Source of the DNA: a virus
DNA length: 24,578 nt
Reading direction: 5' to 3' (one strand)
Virus record (IMG/VR): IMGVR_UViG_3300031513_000007
Location: 1-24,578 of that record
Position 1 is the first letter of the stretch; each line of letters opens with the position of its first letter. Made by a program: the position numbers and the translations under genes. The notes under the pieces are model-generated. The model was given only the letters and a program-made list of their open reading frames with translations. It was not told the origin of the DNA and did not search any database. Positions 15,401 to 23,361 of the stretch are shown one piece after another.

Positions 15401-18400
15401 GGTGCCGGTGATGTAGACACCGGGCAGGTGCTGTACCAATCGACGGGCGACAAGTGGTACTACTCGGCGCTGGCGCGTGCTGTTGTGGCTATGAGGCAAG
15501 CGGTGGCGCCGGCGAGCCAGTGGAAGGGCGCGATCAAGAACCTGCCGGGTGTCAAGGCCGATGAACTGAAGTGGACCGGTATACTCGAATATTTGGACGC
15601 TCGCGGTAAGGACAAGGTCACCAAGGCCGAGTTGTTGGATTATTTGGAAACCAACGGGTTGCAAGTTAAAGCGTTGATCCGGACGGAGCCTTCTTACGCT
15701 TTGGACCCAGCGGAATTGTCCGATGCCGAGGTTGTCGAACGGAGAGTGCCTCCGCAATACGAGCAATACACAGTACCTGTTAAAAATTATACCGAATACG
15801 GCGAAGTTTTGATCGTGTCGCCCGAGTTGGCGAACACCGGGCTCAACGTGTTCCTTCCGCGAGCTTCTGTAGAGCATATCAAGACGCACTTCGGGGACGT
15901 CAATCCGTTGAGCCATTTGCGCTATACGGTGCGTACGGCGCCGGACGAAGAGCGCGTGTTTTTCATCGAGGAAGTGCAATCCGACTTCGGGACGCAGCTG
16001 GCTGAAGCCGCGAAATTCGATCCGGCGGCCGCTATCGTCGGTCCGGGGGCCGCGGCGGCTGCTACCGAGATACGTTTGTCGGCAGTAGCGAGCCAACCAA
16101 CCGCTGAGCCGCCACATCAAGTTCTGTATCCGAAGGTAACGAAGCGCGCCAAAACCGTTGTCAATTTGATCAAGCAGCTTATCGGCTGGGAGCTGCCTTG
16201 GGAGATAAGAGACGAACTCAAAAAGTTGGCGTTTTCTGACTTCGATGAGTATTACTTCGCTTACTGGATGGACTGGCTGAAGACACAGCCAAAGGCCGAC
16301 CAATTCATCGATCGTCTGTGGCGAGCCTTTGTCGTACTCGGTGCCGACCCCGGGGCGGCCGGAGCTCCTGTAAGGCTGTTCGCGAACGTACTCACGTCTT
16401 CGACCGGGCGACTTGCGAACAAGGCAAGGTTCGATGCCGTTTTGAGTGAATATTATTCGAGCAGTGACGAGCAGAAAGCCAGGCTCGAACAAAATCATAA
16501 AGCGCTGTACGATGCATTGGACAGTTATTTGAAAGCTGCGGATGCTTATGCAAAAGCAATTCCGCTAGCGGAACTGTTCAAGTCTTGGGATGATGTAGTG
16601 TACGGTATCGGCCGCGATTTGGACGACCACTACAACAGGCTACAGCAACAGGTCGATCTAGCTGACAAGCTCGACTTGGTGTTTCAGGATGAGCAAAAGG
16701 CCGCGCTTCTCGCGCACGCCGTTCGCGAGGTGATGCAGGCCGATGCGCAATACGCAGCTGCAATCGACCGGTTCGTGTCGACGTTCGCCAAGTTGCCGAT
16801 CAGGTTGCAAAAAGAGCTTAAAGAGAAGAAGCTGGATCCGGAGAATTTGTTGCAAATTTTGCGCTCCGACGAACTGATGCGTCGTGTTACAGATGCTGAA
16901 AACCTTTTCGTGAACCAAATGCCGGCGCTTGCAAGCACGGTCAAGAAAACGCGTGCGCGTCTCGCATCCAGTTATCGCTGGCTGATAGCTGCCGACGAAG
17001 TGTTTGTCGAGCTCATGGCCGCCAGATCTGCCGATTTCGGAAACCCGGAAACAACTGCTATCGGAGAAGGGCCGACTACCCGTGATTTCCCCGAGTTGGC
17101 AACGGCGATCGTCAACAAGGACACTCCGTTCTTCAAGACACGTGACGTCTACATCGCGCGACTTTCGCGTGCATTCAACGTACCTGTCGAAGCGTTGGCC
17201 CGCGCTGCGACGGCGCACGGTGATTTGAAGCCGGAGAATTCAGCCTACGAGCGTGCTTCCAAGGTGGCGGCTGCGGTCGTCGACGCGTTCCACATGCTGG
17301 ACGCCGAACTGCCGTCGGTAGCCAGTTTACTGGCTTCCGCGCCGACGTGGCTGTATGCTGGCGTAGCCTCGCCTGCCGATTTGCTCGAATGGGCTCGGCT
17401 ACCCGAGGCCGACGCCGAACAACGGATCGCTACGGCTGCGGGCGGGTACGCTGTGGTAGCCGACGAACTACGCGATCGCGTGGCTGCGATACGCGCTCAG
17501 CTGCCCGATGCGTCGGCCAGCGGCACAACCGCCGTGGCCGACTACATCGCTGCCGTGCGCGCGGCCGAACAACTCGTGACAGCGAGCCCGACCAGTAGCG
17601 TCGAAAGTGACGTCGCATCAGGGTTGATGCGAAACGTCCCTGTGTCGCCGCTGGATCGCTCCGGACTGCAGCTGCTTGCCGTCAAGTGGGCGCTTCACCA
17701 TGCGATCAGGCAGGGTTACGACTGGCTCGCTTGGACGCCGGCTTACGTCCAGGAACAGCGCTGGGACATGGCTGTACAGAACATCATCCGACGCGTTTGG
17801 TGGGGCGCGCCGACGCCGGCAACCAGCGCCGAGCTGGCCACCGAACTACAGGCGGCGCGCGAAAAACTCCGACAGCGCGCGCTCAAGAAAGCGCTGAAAG
17901 AGATTTTCGACATCGATGAAGTCAACGAGCACGTACATTTGAAGTTGGCTGAGTACTTACCGGCCGGCTTGCTTTATGCATACTTCAATGGGAACAAAGA
18001 AGCGGCCGGGCGCGCTGCGTTGGCCGTCATAAAGTATTACATCAACCGCATCATCGATGACGGCGAACGTTCTGTATTTTACTCCGCTGTTGGCACGCTA
18101 CCTGAGCACATAGGTTACCGCGTTGTCGTGACTTCGCTTCATGCTTCTGCGGTCGATTTGCTTGTTGAAGAAGTGCCGCTGAATTTTGCGCAGGAACTGG
18201 AACATCACTACTGGCGCACAGAGCTGCGACGCATAAACAACATGGTTGGTCGAAACACAACTATTTGGTACGACGAATATGACTTGAAAGATGCATACGC
18301 CGATTTGTTGGACGAGCATCTGGCTCGCGCAATCGGCGCGCACCGCATCGTGCATCTGGATATCGGTGCGCAAGATCGATCTACCGGCCGCACCATCACG

Positions 18401-21400
18401 CTTCTTGTCGACCGCAACGGCATCGTGACCGGGCTCGGCGCCTCGGAACCGCCTACCGACGCGCAGAATACGGTGCAACAGCTGTTGGGCACGCGGCTGA
18501 GTGCGACTATCGGCGACGCGCTCACGGCGCGGGTTCTCGACGAAGAAAAAGGTGAGGCGAACGCAACCGACGTGAAGTTCGGGGCGAGCGGGTACGAGAC
18601 CGTCTACGACAGGCTGATCAAGAAGTTCGTTGACGACTTCGCGAAGAAGTACGGTGCACGCGTAGAGAAGATCGAAGACCTATTTACGCCTGAAGAGAAA
18701 TCGCGAACCGAAGACACCACGCTGTTCATGCAGCTGCCGCCGGTCGAACGCGTACGATTGGTGCGTGAGGATTTCTCGGATTATCTTCGTTTTGCGGGTG
18801 GGCGCCTCTCGGAGCGTGTCGAGCAGTTCATAAGCAAAGTTTACGACGCAATAATTGCCGGCGGCGACACACTTGCAGCCGATGACTGGACGCAACAAGT
18901 TGCCAGCTGGCTAAGCGTTGAGCTTGCTGACCTCGTCGTAACCGACGACTACGTGTTGTCATTGGAAGACGCTGAGGTAAGCGGCGACAGGGCACAAACC
19001 GCCGACGCGCTACAGCTGCAAGAGCTGAAAGAGCGAGCGCTGGATGACTTCGGGTTTGCAGCACGCAATGCCGACATCAAAAGGCTGAGCCGCGCCGCAG
19101 GGCGGGTGTACGCAAAAGCCGACAAAGGCGTGCAAGCCTTGATCAGGAACGCTGTTGCAGACGTGCTAGGTAGTAGCGACGAAATCAGCGCTGTATTCGG
19201 GCGCGGCGTGCGCAGTATTCGCGAAGATAACGCGCTTGTATTCAGCTCAGTTGTCACCGCTCTAGACGAGTTGCGACGTGAGGCCGAAGAGCAAGACACC
19301 GACGCTGAAAACGACTTCGTGCCAGATTGGGTTTGGGGCGTCCGGATCACGCCAGAGATGCGCGAGGCGGCGCGCAAGGGCTTCCCGTTATTCCAGCCCG
19401 GGATGCAGCGCAAGATCCGCGGCCAGATCGTACTGCCACCGCGGCAAGGCGAGCGCGCCGTCATCACGCTGTTCTCGCAGGCGAACCTGTCGACACTGCT
19501 TCACGAGATGGGGCACCATTATCTCTGGATCATGGAACAACTCGTCAAGTCCGGCGAGGCGAAACCGGATCTGGCTACCGACTGGCAGACGATCGGGCAG
19601 TGGTGGGCCGACAACGCCGACACGGTGGCCGAAGATGCGAGCCGCATCGGCCCGGCGGTCACGGCGGACGACGTGCGGACGTATCTCGTCACCGGGTCGA
19701 CCGGACGCGGCGATGCCGACCGGGCGATTTGGACAGCGCTACAAGAGCTGTGGGCGCGCGGCACCGAGGCTTACCTCCGCGAAGGTCGCGCGCCGTCGAA
19801 CGCACTGCGGCGGGCGTTCCACGCGTTCCGGGCGTGGCTCATGGCGATCTACCGCTCGCTCGATGAGCTGCGCGTGCGTATCAGCCCCGAGATCCGCACC
19901 GTGTTCGATCGGCTGTTCGCAACCGAGGCCGAGCTCGAAGAGGCCCGCGGCCGCGAGAACCTCGGCCGGCTGTCGGAGAAACTGGCGGAACAACTGGGCC
20001 TGCCGCCGGAGAAATGGCGTCGCCTGAAAGAGTTGGAGGACGAAGCACTCCGTGAGCAAGAGACCGTCGCAGTCTACGAAGTGCTGTCCGAGATACACAC
20101 CGAAGTGGACGAACAGCGGCGTGAGCGCGAAGAAGCATTGCGTAAAGCAGCGCTGGCCGAGTTGCGTCAGCGCCCCGAGTATCGTGCGCTGGCCATTCTC
20201 GGTGATCTGCGCGACCCGAGCGACCCGAACGCCCCCGCGGCCGTACCACCCGAGCAACGGCTCGACCGCCGCGAGCTCATCGAGCGCTACGGTCCCGACG
20301 TGCTACGGGCACTGCCACGTGGGCGGCGAGCCATCTACACGGCCGAAGGCGTGCAAGGCATGCCGCTCGATGCGGCCGCCGAGATGCTCGGCTTCCGCTC
20401 GGGTGACGAACTGGTACAGACGCTGCTTCGCACGCCGCCACTCTTCCGCGCCGTCGAAGCGCGCGTCGCCGACCAACTGACCGCCAGCACGCCGCCGGAT
20501 CCGGTGCTTCAGCCCGAGATGGAGGAGGCGGCCAAGCGTGCCTTGCACGGTGAAGCGACGGGTCGACTACTCGCGGCCGAAGTGGCGGCAATCGCCGAGG
20601 CGGCGCAAATCAAAGAGCCGCCACTCACGCGGCAGATGGCGCGCGAGATCGTGCGCCGGCGCTTCGAAGACATGCGCGTGGTCGATGCCGAGCGGGCGGC
20701 CTTGTACTTGGCGGCCGAACGCCGCGCGGCGCGCGAGGCCTTCGATGCACTGGAAGCCGGCAAGCTGGCCGAAGCCTACGAAGCCAAGCGTAAGCAATTG
20801 ATCAACTTCGCGGCCTACGCCGAAGCGGTCAAGATAAAGGACACGACCCGCAAGTTGGAGCGCCTGGCCCGCCGGCTACAGAAGAAGTCGACCCGCGAGA
20901 AGCTGGCGCCCGAGTACTTGGCTGCGATCGATGAGCTGCTCGACAAGTACGAGTTCCGCAAGACCAGTCGATCGCAACTCGACGCCATGGCGGCGCTGCA
21001 AGCTTTGATCGAACGTATGCGCGCCGAAGGCCGAGAGAACGAACTCATCATCGCGCCGGAAGTGGCCGCGCGGCTCGAAAAGATCCACTACCGGCAGATC
21101 ACGGTAGCCGAGATGCGCGGGCTTTACGACGCGTTGCGTAACCTGGATCACGTGGCGCGATGGGCGCAACGCATCCGGATCGGCGAAGAGACCCGCCAAT
21201 TCGACGAAGTGGTCGATGAGATCTTGGCAGCGTTCGACGCCAACGTGCCCATCGAGCCGCGTGAGCGTGTGCCGCGGCCGAAGCCGCTGGCCGGGCTGCG
21301 CTCGTACTTCAACTTGGTGCGCACGGCCAGCACCATCCTGCGGCGTATCGACGGACAAGCGACGCTCGGCCCGGCCTACAAGTACTTCAAGGCAGCGGTA

Positions 21401-23299
21401 GACGCCGGCGCCCGACGCGAGACGATCATGCGGCGCGAGCTCGGCGAGAAGCTCGACAAGCTCTACAGCGTCTACAGTCGAGCCGAGATGCGCGAGATGA
21501 GCCGCCGTATGATGCGCAAGGGCTGGCACGAACCGTTGTCCAAGTGGGATCTTATCGCGATCGCGCTCAATCTCGGCAACGCCGACAACATCCAGCGTTT
21601 GACGGACCCGAAGGCGCGCGGTTTCACGATGGACCAAATCCAACAGCTCATGGCCGAGCTGGACGACCGCGACTGGGACTTCGTCCAAGGCATGTGGGAT
21701 CTCATCGACAGCTACTGGGGGGCGATCGCCGAACGCGAGCGCCGCGTCACCGGCGTGCCGCCGAAGAAAGTCGAACCCACACCTTACACGACACCCTCGG
21801 GACGCGTGCTGCGCGGCGGCTATTATCCGATCGTCTACGACGGCGAGCTGTCGGCGCAGGTTACCGACGAACGCGACGCCGAGATCATGATGAACATGCT
21901 ACCCGGGCAGTTCGGGCGGGCGCAAACCGCGCGGGGCCACCTCATCGAGCGCAAAGCAGGCAGCGGCGGACGCGTCCTCCTACTCGATGTGGCCGTGGCC
22001 CACCGGCACCTCGGGCGCGTGATACACGACCTGGCGCTCGGCGAGGCCGTAGCGGCCACGTGGCGGCTCTTGCGCAACCCGCGCATCCGCGCCGCGTTCC
22101 AGGCACGCGGTATGCTCGACGAACTGGCCACACTCGAACTGTGGATCCAGGACGTGGCAGTCGGGCAGATCCACGCAGCCGACATGTTGAGCCGCCTGGC
22201 AGCACAAGCCAAAGCGAACTTCACGCTGGCGTCGCTCGGCTTCAACATGCTGACGCTCATCATGCAGCCCACGGGGTTGGTGCAATCGTCTGTTGCACTC
22301 GGCCACAAAGTCTTCTTGCGTGGCTTGTGGTCGTACCTCAAGCGCCCACACAGTGCCGTGCGCGAGGTCGTCTCCAAATCGTCGTTGATGCAGACGCGGC
22401 AGACGACGTTCAACAAAGACATCAACGACATCCTCGACAGCATCAACCGCGGCGCCATCGAGAGCGGCTACTCGCGGATCATGCGCAAGTACATGGCGCC
22501 GGCTGCGTTCTTGGCGATGCAGAAGTTCCAGTTCTACACCGTCGACGTGCCGACCTGGATCGCTGCTTACGGGCAGGCACTGCGTGAGGGGCTCGACGAA
22601 CGCGATGCCGTCGCCGCAGCCGACGCGGCCGTCGTGCGCGCGCAGGCGGGCGGCGAATGGTCGGATCGTACGGCGTTCGAGCGCGGGACGTTGAGCCGGA
22701 CTACGCGGCAGTCGGCCGTAGTGCGGCTGTTCACGGCGCTGGCCAGCTACATGATCGCCAAGTTGAACGTCGGCGAAGAGCGTGTGCGCCGCGGCGTGCA
22801 AGAGATGCGCACGGCTGGTTTCGGCCCGAGGGCGCTCGGAGCAGCGTTCGCCCTGGCAACAGACCTCATCATTCTGTTCGCCCTCGAAGCTGTGCTGATA
22901 TCTCTGGCACTCGGCCGCCTGCCCGGGCTGCAAGAGGACGACGATGACGACGATGATCGGTACTTGAAGCTACTGCAATTCGTCGTCAAAGAAGGCTTGC
23001 TCGCGGCCGCCGCTGGGTTACCGGTCGTGCGCGATCTCGCTGGCCCGCTGCAGGGCTTCTCGCCGGGTGGCGCCTACGGATCGATTGTCGACGTGCTGAC
23101 GCAACCAGTGGTCCGCGTGCTCCGCGACATCGAGCAAGAAGAGCTCCATCGCGGAACGGTCACAGCCATCGTGCGCGCCATCGGGCTCGCCACCGGGTTG
23201 CCGACCACGCAGACCAACCGGCTCATAAGCGCCGCATGGCGCACTTCGGAAGGTGAAGACGTGAGCCCGTCCGAGTGGATATTCGGCGCTCGACGCTGA
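12491..23299 (+). CDS. Giant polyvalent internal virion protein with metallopeptidase
   Basis: A 3602-residue protein in the T7 gp16 position, likely loaded in the head core and ejected into the host. Order: helical N-terminus with two hydrophobic Gly/Ala-rich segments near residues 277-300 and 413-432; a conserved domain with LYHWS (826-830), possibly ADP-ribosyltransferase-like; a large polyvalent-protein-associated module from LYQ (980) to FPLFQ (2298-2302), with EEVQSDFG at 1160-1167 and WLAWTP at 1745-1750; a zinc metallopeptidase with HEMGH at 2338-2342; long charged helices to about 2900; and a conserved C-terminal domain with GGYYPIVYD near 3110, a membrane helix near 3456-3476 and seven aspartates at 3483-3489. 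The large module is about three times the usual size and its DNA is poorer in GC. No frameshift is seen. Start ATG after AAGGAGG. Targets are unknown. Confidence 0.88.
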   Translation: MVDLLQRLKDPSVDLFEVLRTLEKQQAAEAELAGRRAAAASAVALPTRFVSGLQVVDEYAMATGNPPPSVPVTPEGVEALRSAIDAFRLAAAVEQAPATARLLAAAEHAAWLRQDAERLAAYERIMRDPTAWDKAEALVKGVGEGFVGVFGSTAKGMAEARALGGRAQLAAVRQVLDETVQALESGTPREEVIKQLRRPRLLMLTDPVALEVYGETVARVERGEPLGDLFERLQKAAADETRVSEQWLYRIGDTLQREAARVFAPPPGTEASVWRDLGAAFGSFGAFATTGLLTRGFFGRTGGQLSMYGVATATGIDEAYQRALAAGLSPNEALDKALQGAPAGFIQALSVEFALRRLLPPPASRRVLQLAADIAATAGGEAIVETLGAIMQNMVERTYNPERDLFEGTLYQGLVAGSAAALFRSLFYAVIPGARRSLYRDIERAEVSADMQRTMELLSAGVSGEELRKKAPPRFRAWAEAAATGTPAEMVYVSPEGVTALAQTAGGISRAMELLAAVDPSLTAEAVREALAEGRDISIPMAAWLSSVVGSGLDTALMPYIRLNQEQMTAAERARLTPELEAELADIQARAAAEARGEAVERPVTPAERLRAEVYETVRQQLVGAGQTESVAAATAAQYAAAYGRLAERSTLSPEEFLRRFPPVAVRAEAGGTAVGMPETVAEAMAEMVRHARSGAPLSPVGRKLVELIRRLGGDPRTISLDELRDLLASAATRGVVARGAAPGSVEAGRELTAEDLERMPVDALVEALATTPEGPSEAAAPVDVERGPLPQDGALAQAAEVAGEFTTLPDRPQLPVRVRDGLAPLYHWSHLRLKVIDPARAGTGPLRGAERFRGGPSKSFFGLNVDDPRIGYRPERGLGPYMHVVAVDPRKLYPWYEDPDSIKASKLYPWRDEIAATKQRPPVTTEELVAKYEELIKEAGYLGYYITNDGQGSAPLGTVAALFYPVPVEGAGDVDTGQVLYQSTGDKWYYSALARAVVAMRQAVAPASQWKGAIKNLPGVKADELKWTGILEYLDARGKDKVTKAELLDYLETNGLQVKALIRTEPSYALDPAELSDAEVVERRVPPQYEQYTVPVKNYTEYGEVLIVSPELANTGLNVFLPRASVEHIKTHFGDVNPLSHLRYTVRTAPDEERVFFIEEVQSDFGTQLAEAAKFDPAAAIVGPGAAAAATEIRLSAVASQPTAEPPHQVLYPKVTKRAKTVVNLIKQLIGWELPWEIRDELKKLAFSDFDEYYFAYWMDWLKTQPKADQFIDRLWRAFVVLGADPGAAGAPVRLFANVLTSSTGRLANKARFDAVLSEYYSSSDEQKARLEQNHKALYDALDSYLKAADAYAKAIPLAELFKSWDDVVYGIGRDLDDHYNRLQQQVDLADKLDLVFQDEQKAALLAHAVREVMQADAQYAAAIDRFVSTFAKLPIRLQKELKEKKLDPENLLQILRSDELMRRVTDAENLFVNQMPALASTVKKTRARLASSYRWLIAADEVFVELMAARSADFGNPETTAIGEGPTTRDFPELATAIVNKDTPFFKTRDVYIARLSRAFNVPVEALARAATAHGDLKPENSAYERASKVAAAVVDAFHMLDAELPSVASLLASAPTWLYAGVASPADLLEWARLPEADAEQRIATAAGGYAVVADELRDRVAAIRAQLPDASASGTTAVADYIAAVRAAEQLVTASPTSSVESDVASGLMRNVPVSPLDRSGLQLLAVKWALHHAIRQGYDWLAWTPAYVQEQRWDMAVQNIIRRVWWGAPTPATSAELATELQAAREKLRQRALKKALKEIFDIDEVNEHVHLKLAEYLPAGLLYAYFNGNKEAAGRAALAVIKYYINRIIDDGERSVFYSAVGTLPEHIGYRVVVTSLHASAVDLLVEEVPLNFAQELEHHYWRTELRRINNMVGRNTTIWYDEYDLKDAYADLLDEHLARAIGAHRIVHLDIGAQDRSTGRTITLLVDRNGIVTGLGASEPPTDAQNTVQQLLGTRLSATIGDALTARVLDEEKGEANATDVKFGASGYETVYDRLIKKFVDDFAKKYGARVEKIEDLFTPEEKSRTEDTTLFMQLPPVERVRLVREDFSDYLRFAGGRLSERVEQFISKVYDAIIAGGDTLAADDWTQQVASWLSVELADLVVTDDYVLSLEDAEVSGDRAQTADALQLQELKERALDDFGFAARNADIKRLSRAAGRVYAKADKGVQALIRNAVADVLGSSDEISAVFGRGVRSIREDNALVFSSVVTALDELRREAEEQDTDAENDFVPDWVWGVRITPEMREAARKGFPLFQPGMQRKIRGQIVLPPRQGERAVITLFSQANLSTLLHEMGHHYLWIMEQLVKSGEAKPDLATDWQTIGQWWADNADTVAEDASRIGPAVTADDVRTYLVTGSTGRGDADRAIWTALQELWARGTEAYLREGRAPSNALRRAFHAFRAWLMAIYRSLDELRVRISPEIRTVFDRLFATEAELEEARGRENLGRLSEKLAEQLGLPPEKWRRLKELEDEALREQETVAVYEVLSEIHTEVDEQRREREEALRKAALAELRQRPEYRALAILGDLRDPSDPNAPAAVPPEQRLDRRELIERYGPDVLRALPRGRRAIYTAEGVQGMPLDAAAEMLGFRSGDELVQTLLRTPPLFRAVEARVADQLTASTPPDPVLQPEMEEAAKRALHGEATGRLLAAEVAAIAEAAQIKEPPLTRQMAREIVRRRFEDMRVVDAERAALYLAAERRAAREAFDALEAGKLAEAYEAKRKQLINFAAYAEAVKIKDTTRKLERLARRLQKKSTREKLAPEYLAAIDELLDKYEFRKTSRSQLDAMAALQALIERMRAEGRENELIIAPEVAARLEKIHYRQITVAEMRGLYDALRNLDHVARWAQRIRIGEETRQFDEVVDEILAAFDANVPIEPRERVPRPKPLAGLRSYFNLVRTASTILRRIDGQATLGPAYKYFKAAVDAGARRETIMRRELGEKLDKLYSVYSRAEMREMSRRMMRKGWHEPLSKWDLIAIALNLGNADNIQRLTDPKARGFTMDQIQQLMAELDDRDWDFVQGMWDLIDSYWGAIAERERRVTGVPPKKVEPTPYTTPSGRVLRGGYYPIVYDGELSAQVTDERDAEIMMNMLPGQFGRAQTARGHLIERKAGSGGRVLLLDVAVAHRHLGRVIHDLALGEAVAATWRLLRNPRIRAAFQARGMLDELATLELWIQDVAVGQIHAADMLSRLAAQAKANFTLASLGFNMLTLIMQPTGLVQSSVALGHKVFLRGLWSYLKRPHSAVREVVSKSSLMQTRQTTFNKDINDILDSINRGAIESGYSRIMRKYMAPAAFLAMQKFQFYTVDVPTWIAAYGQALREGLDERDAVAAADAAVVRAQAGGEWSDRTAFERGTLSRTTRQSAVVRLFTALASYMIAKLNVGEERVRRGVQEMRTAGFGPRALGAAFALATDLIILFALEAVLISLALGRLPGLQEDDDDDDDRYLKLLQFVVKEGLLAAAAGLPVVRDLAGPLQGFSPGGAYGSIVDVLTQPVVRVLRDIEQEELHRGTVTAIVRAIGLATGLPTTQTNRLISAAWRTSEGEDVSPSEWIFGARR
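14942..15406 (+). other. Conserved 'LYHWS' domain in the giant protein (possibly ADP-ribosyltransferase-like)
   Basis: Residues about 818-972. LYHWSHLRLKVIDPARAGTG, FFGLN, a PE-rich loop, a YMHVVAVDPRKLY strand and GYLGYYITNDG match a domain often seen in giant phage proteins. The leading His and the Tyr-Gly segments recall ADP-ribosyltransferases, but I cannot identify a catalytic Glu with certainty. Confidence 0.5.
15428..19396 (+). other. Enlarged polyvalent-protein-associated module of the giant protein
   Basis: Residues 980-2302. Conserved landmarks in order are LYQSTGDKWYYSALARA, QWKGAIKNLPGVKADELKW, FFIEEVQSDFG, LLAVKWALHHAIRQGYDWLAWTP, FGASGYETVYDRLIKKF and VWGVRITPEMREAARKGFPLFQ. 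These are known from large phage and mobile-element polyvalent proteins, normally within about 500 residues. Here they are spread over about 1320 because of three insertions. Hand counts give 40-48 percent GC in several lines here against 70-80 percent in the flanks. Confidence 0.7.
19403..19960 (+). other. Zinc metallopeptidase domain of the giant protein
   Basis: Residues about 2305-2490. TLFSQANLSTLLHEMGHHYL holds the zinc-binding HEMGH, and ALQELWARGTEAYLREGRAPS supplies a likely third zinc ligand, Glu2419 or Glu2426. This is the MPTase-PolyVal pattern. The following FHAFRAWLMAIYRSL helix and PEIRTVFDRLFATEAELEEAR are usual for the family. Confidence 0.8.
21269..23296 (+). other. Conserved C-terminal domain of the giant protein
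   Basis: Residues about 2927-3602. ALNLGNADNIQRL, DDRDWDFVQGMWDLIDSYW, ERRVTGVPP and RGGYYPIVYD are common to the C-termini of giant podoviral core proteins. The end resembles the polyvalent-associated domain LPD38. It contains a predicted membrane helix (DLIILFALEAVLISLAL) followed by a run of seven aspartates. Confidence 0.6.
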
Positions 23300-23320
23300 C
23301 GTTGCAACAGCGGTGCAATG
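23300..23320 (+). other. Possible weak hairpin between the giant gene and the fibre gene
   Basis: Arms TTGCA (23302-23306) and TGCAA (23314-23318) flank a seven-base loop; one C-G and one G-U pair extend the stem to seven pairs. No T run follows, so I do not call it a terminator. It lies in the only intergenic gap longer than 25 bases, directly after the giant gene's stop. Confidence 0.25.
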
Positions 23321-23361
23321 CACTACATGTCGACGTAGAAGACAGAAGGGGAGGCTAGCTC

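Noticed and set aside
14051-16498. 815-residue open frame on the minus strand
   Set aside because: It lies wholly opposite the conserved giant protein, shows low-complexity Arg/Gln/Leu-rich translation, and is the usual shadow of GC-rich coding DNA.
12491-23299. N4-like virion RNA polymerase, because of the giant size
   Set aside because: No T7-type polymerase motifs seen; the conserved segments are those of polyvalent and core proteins.
23300-23320. Rho-independent terminator after the giant gene
   Set aside because: Short, AT-containing stem without a following T run.
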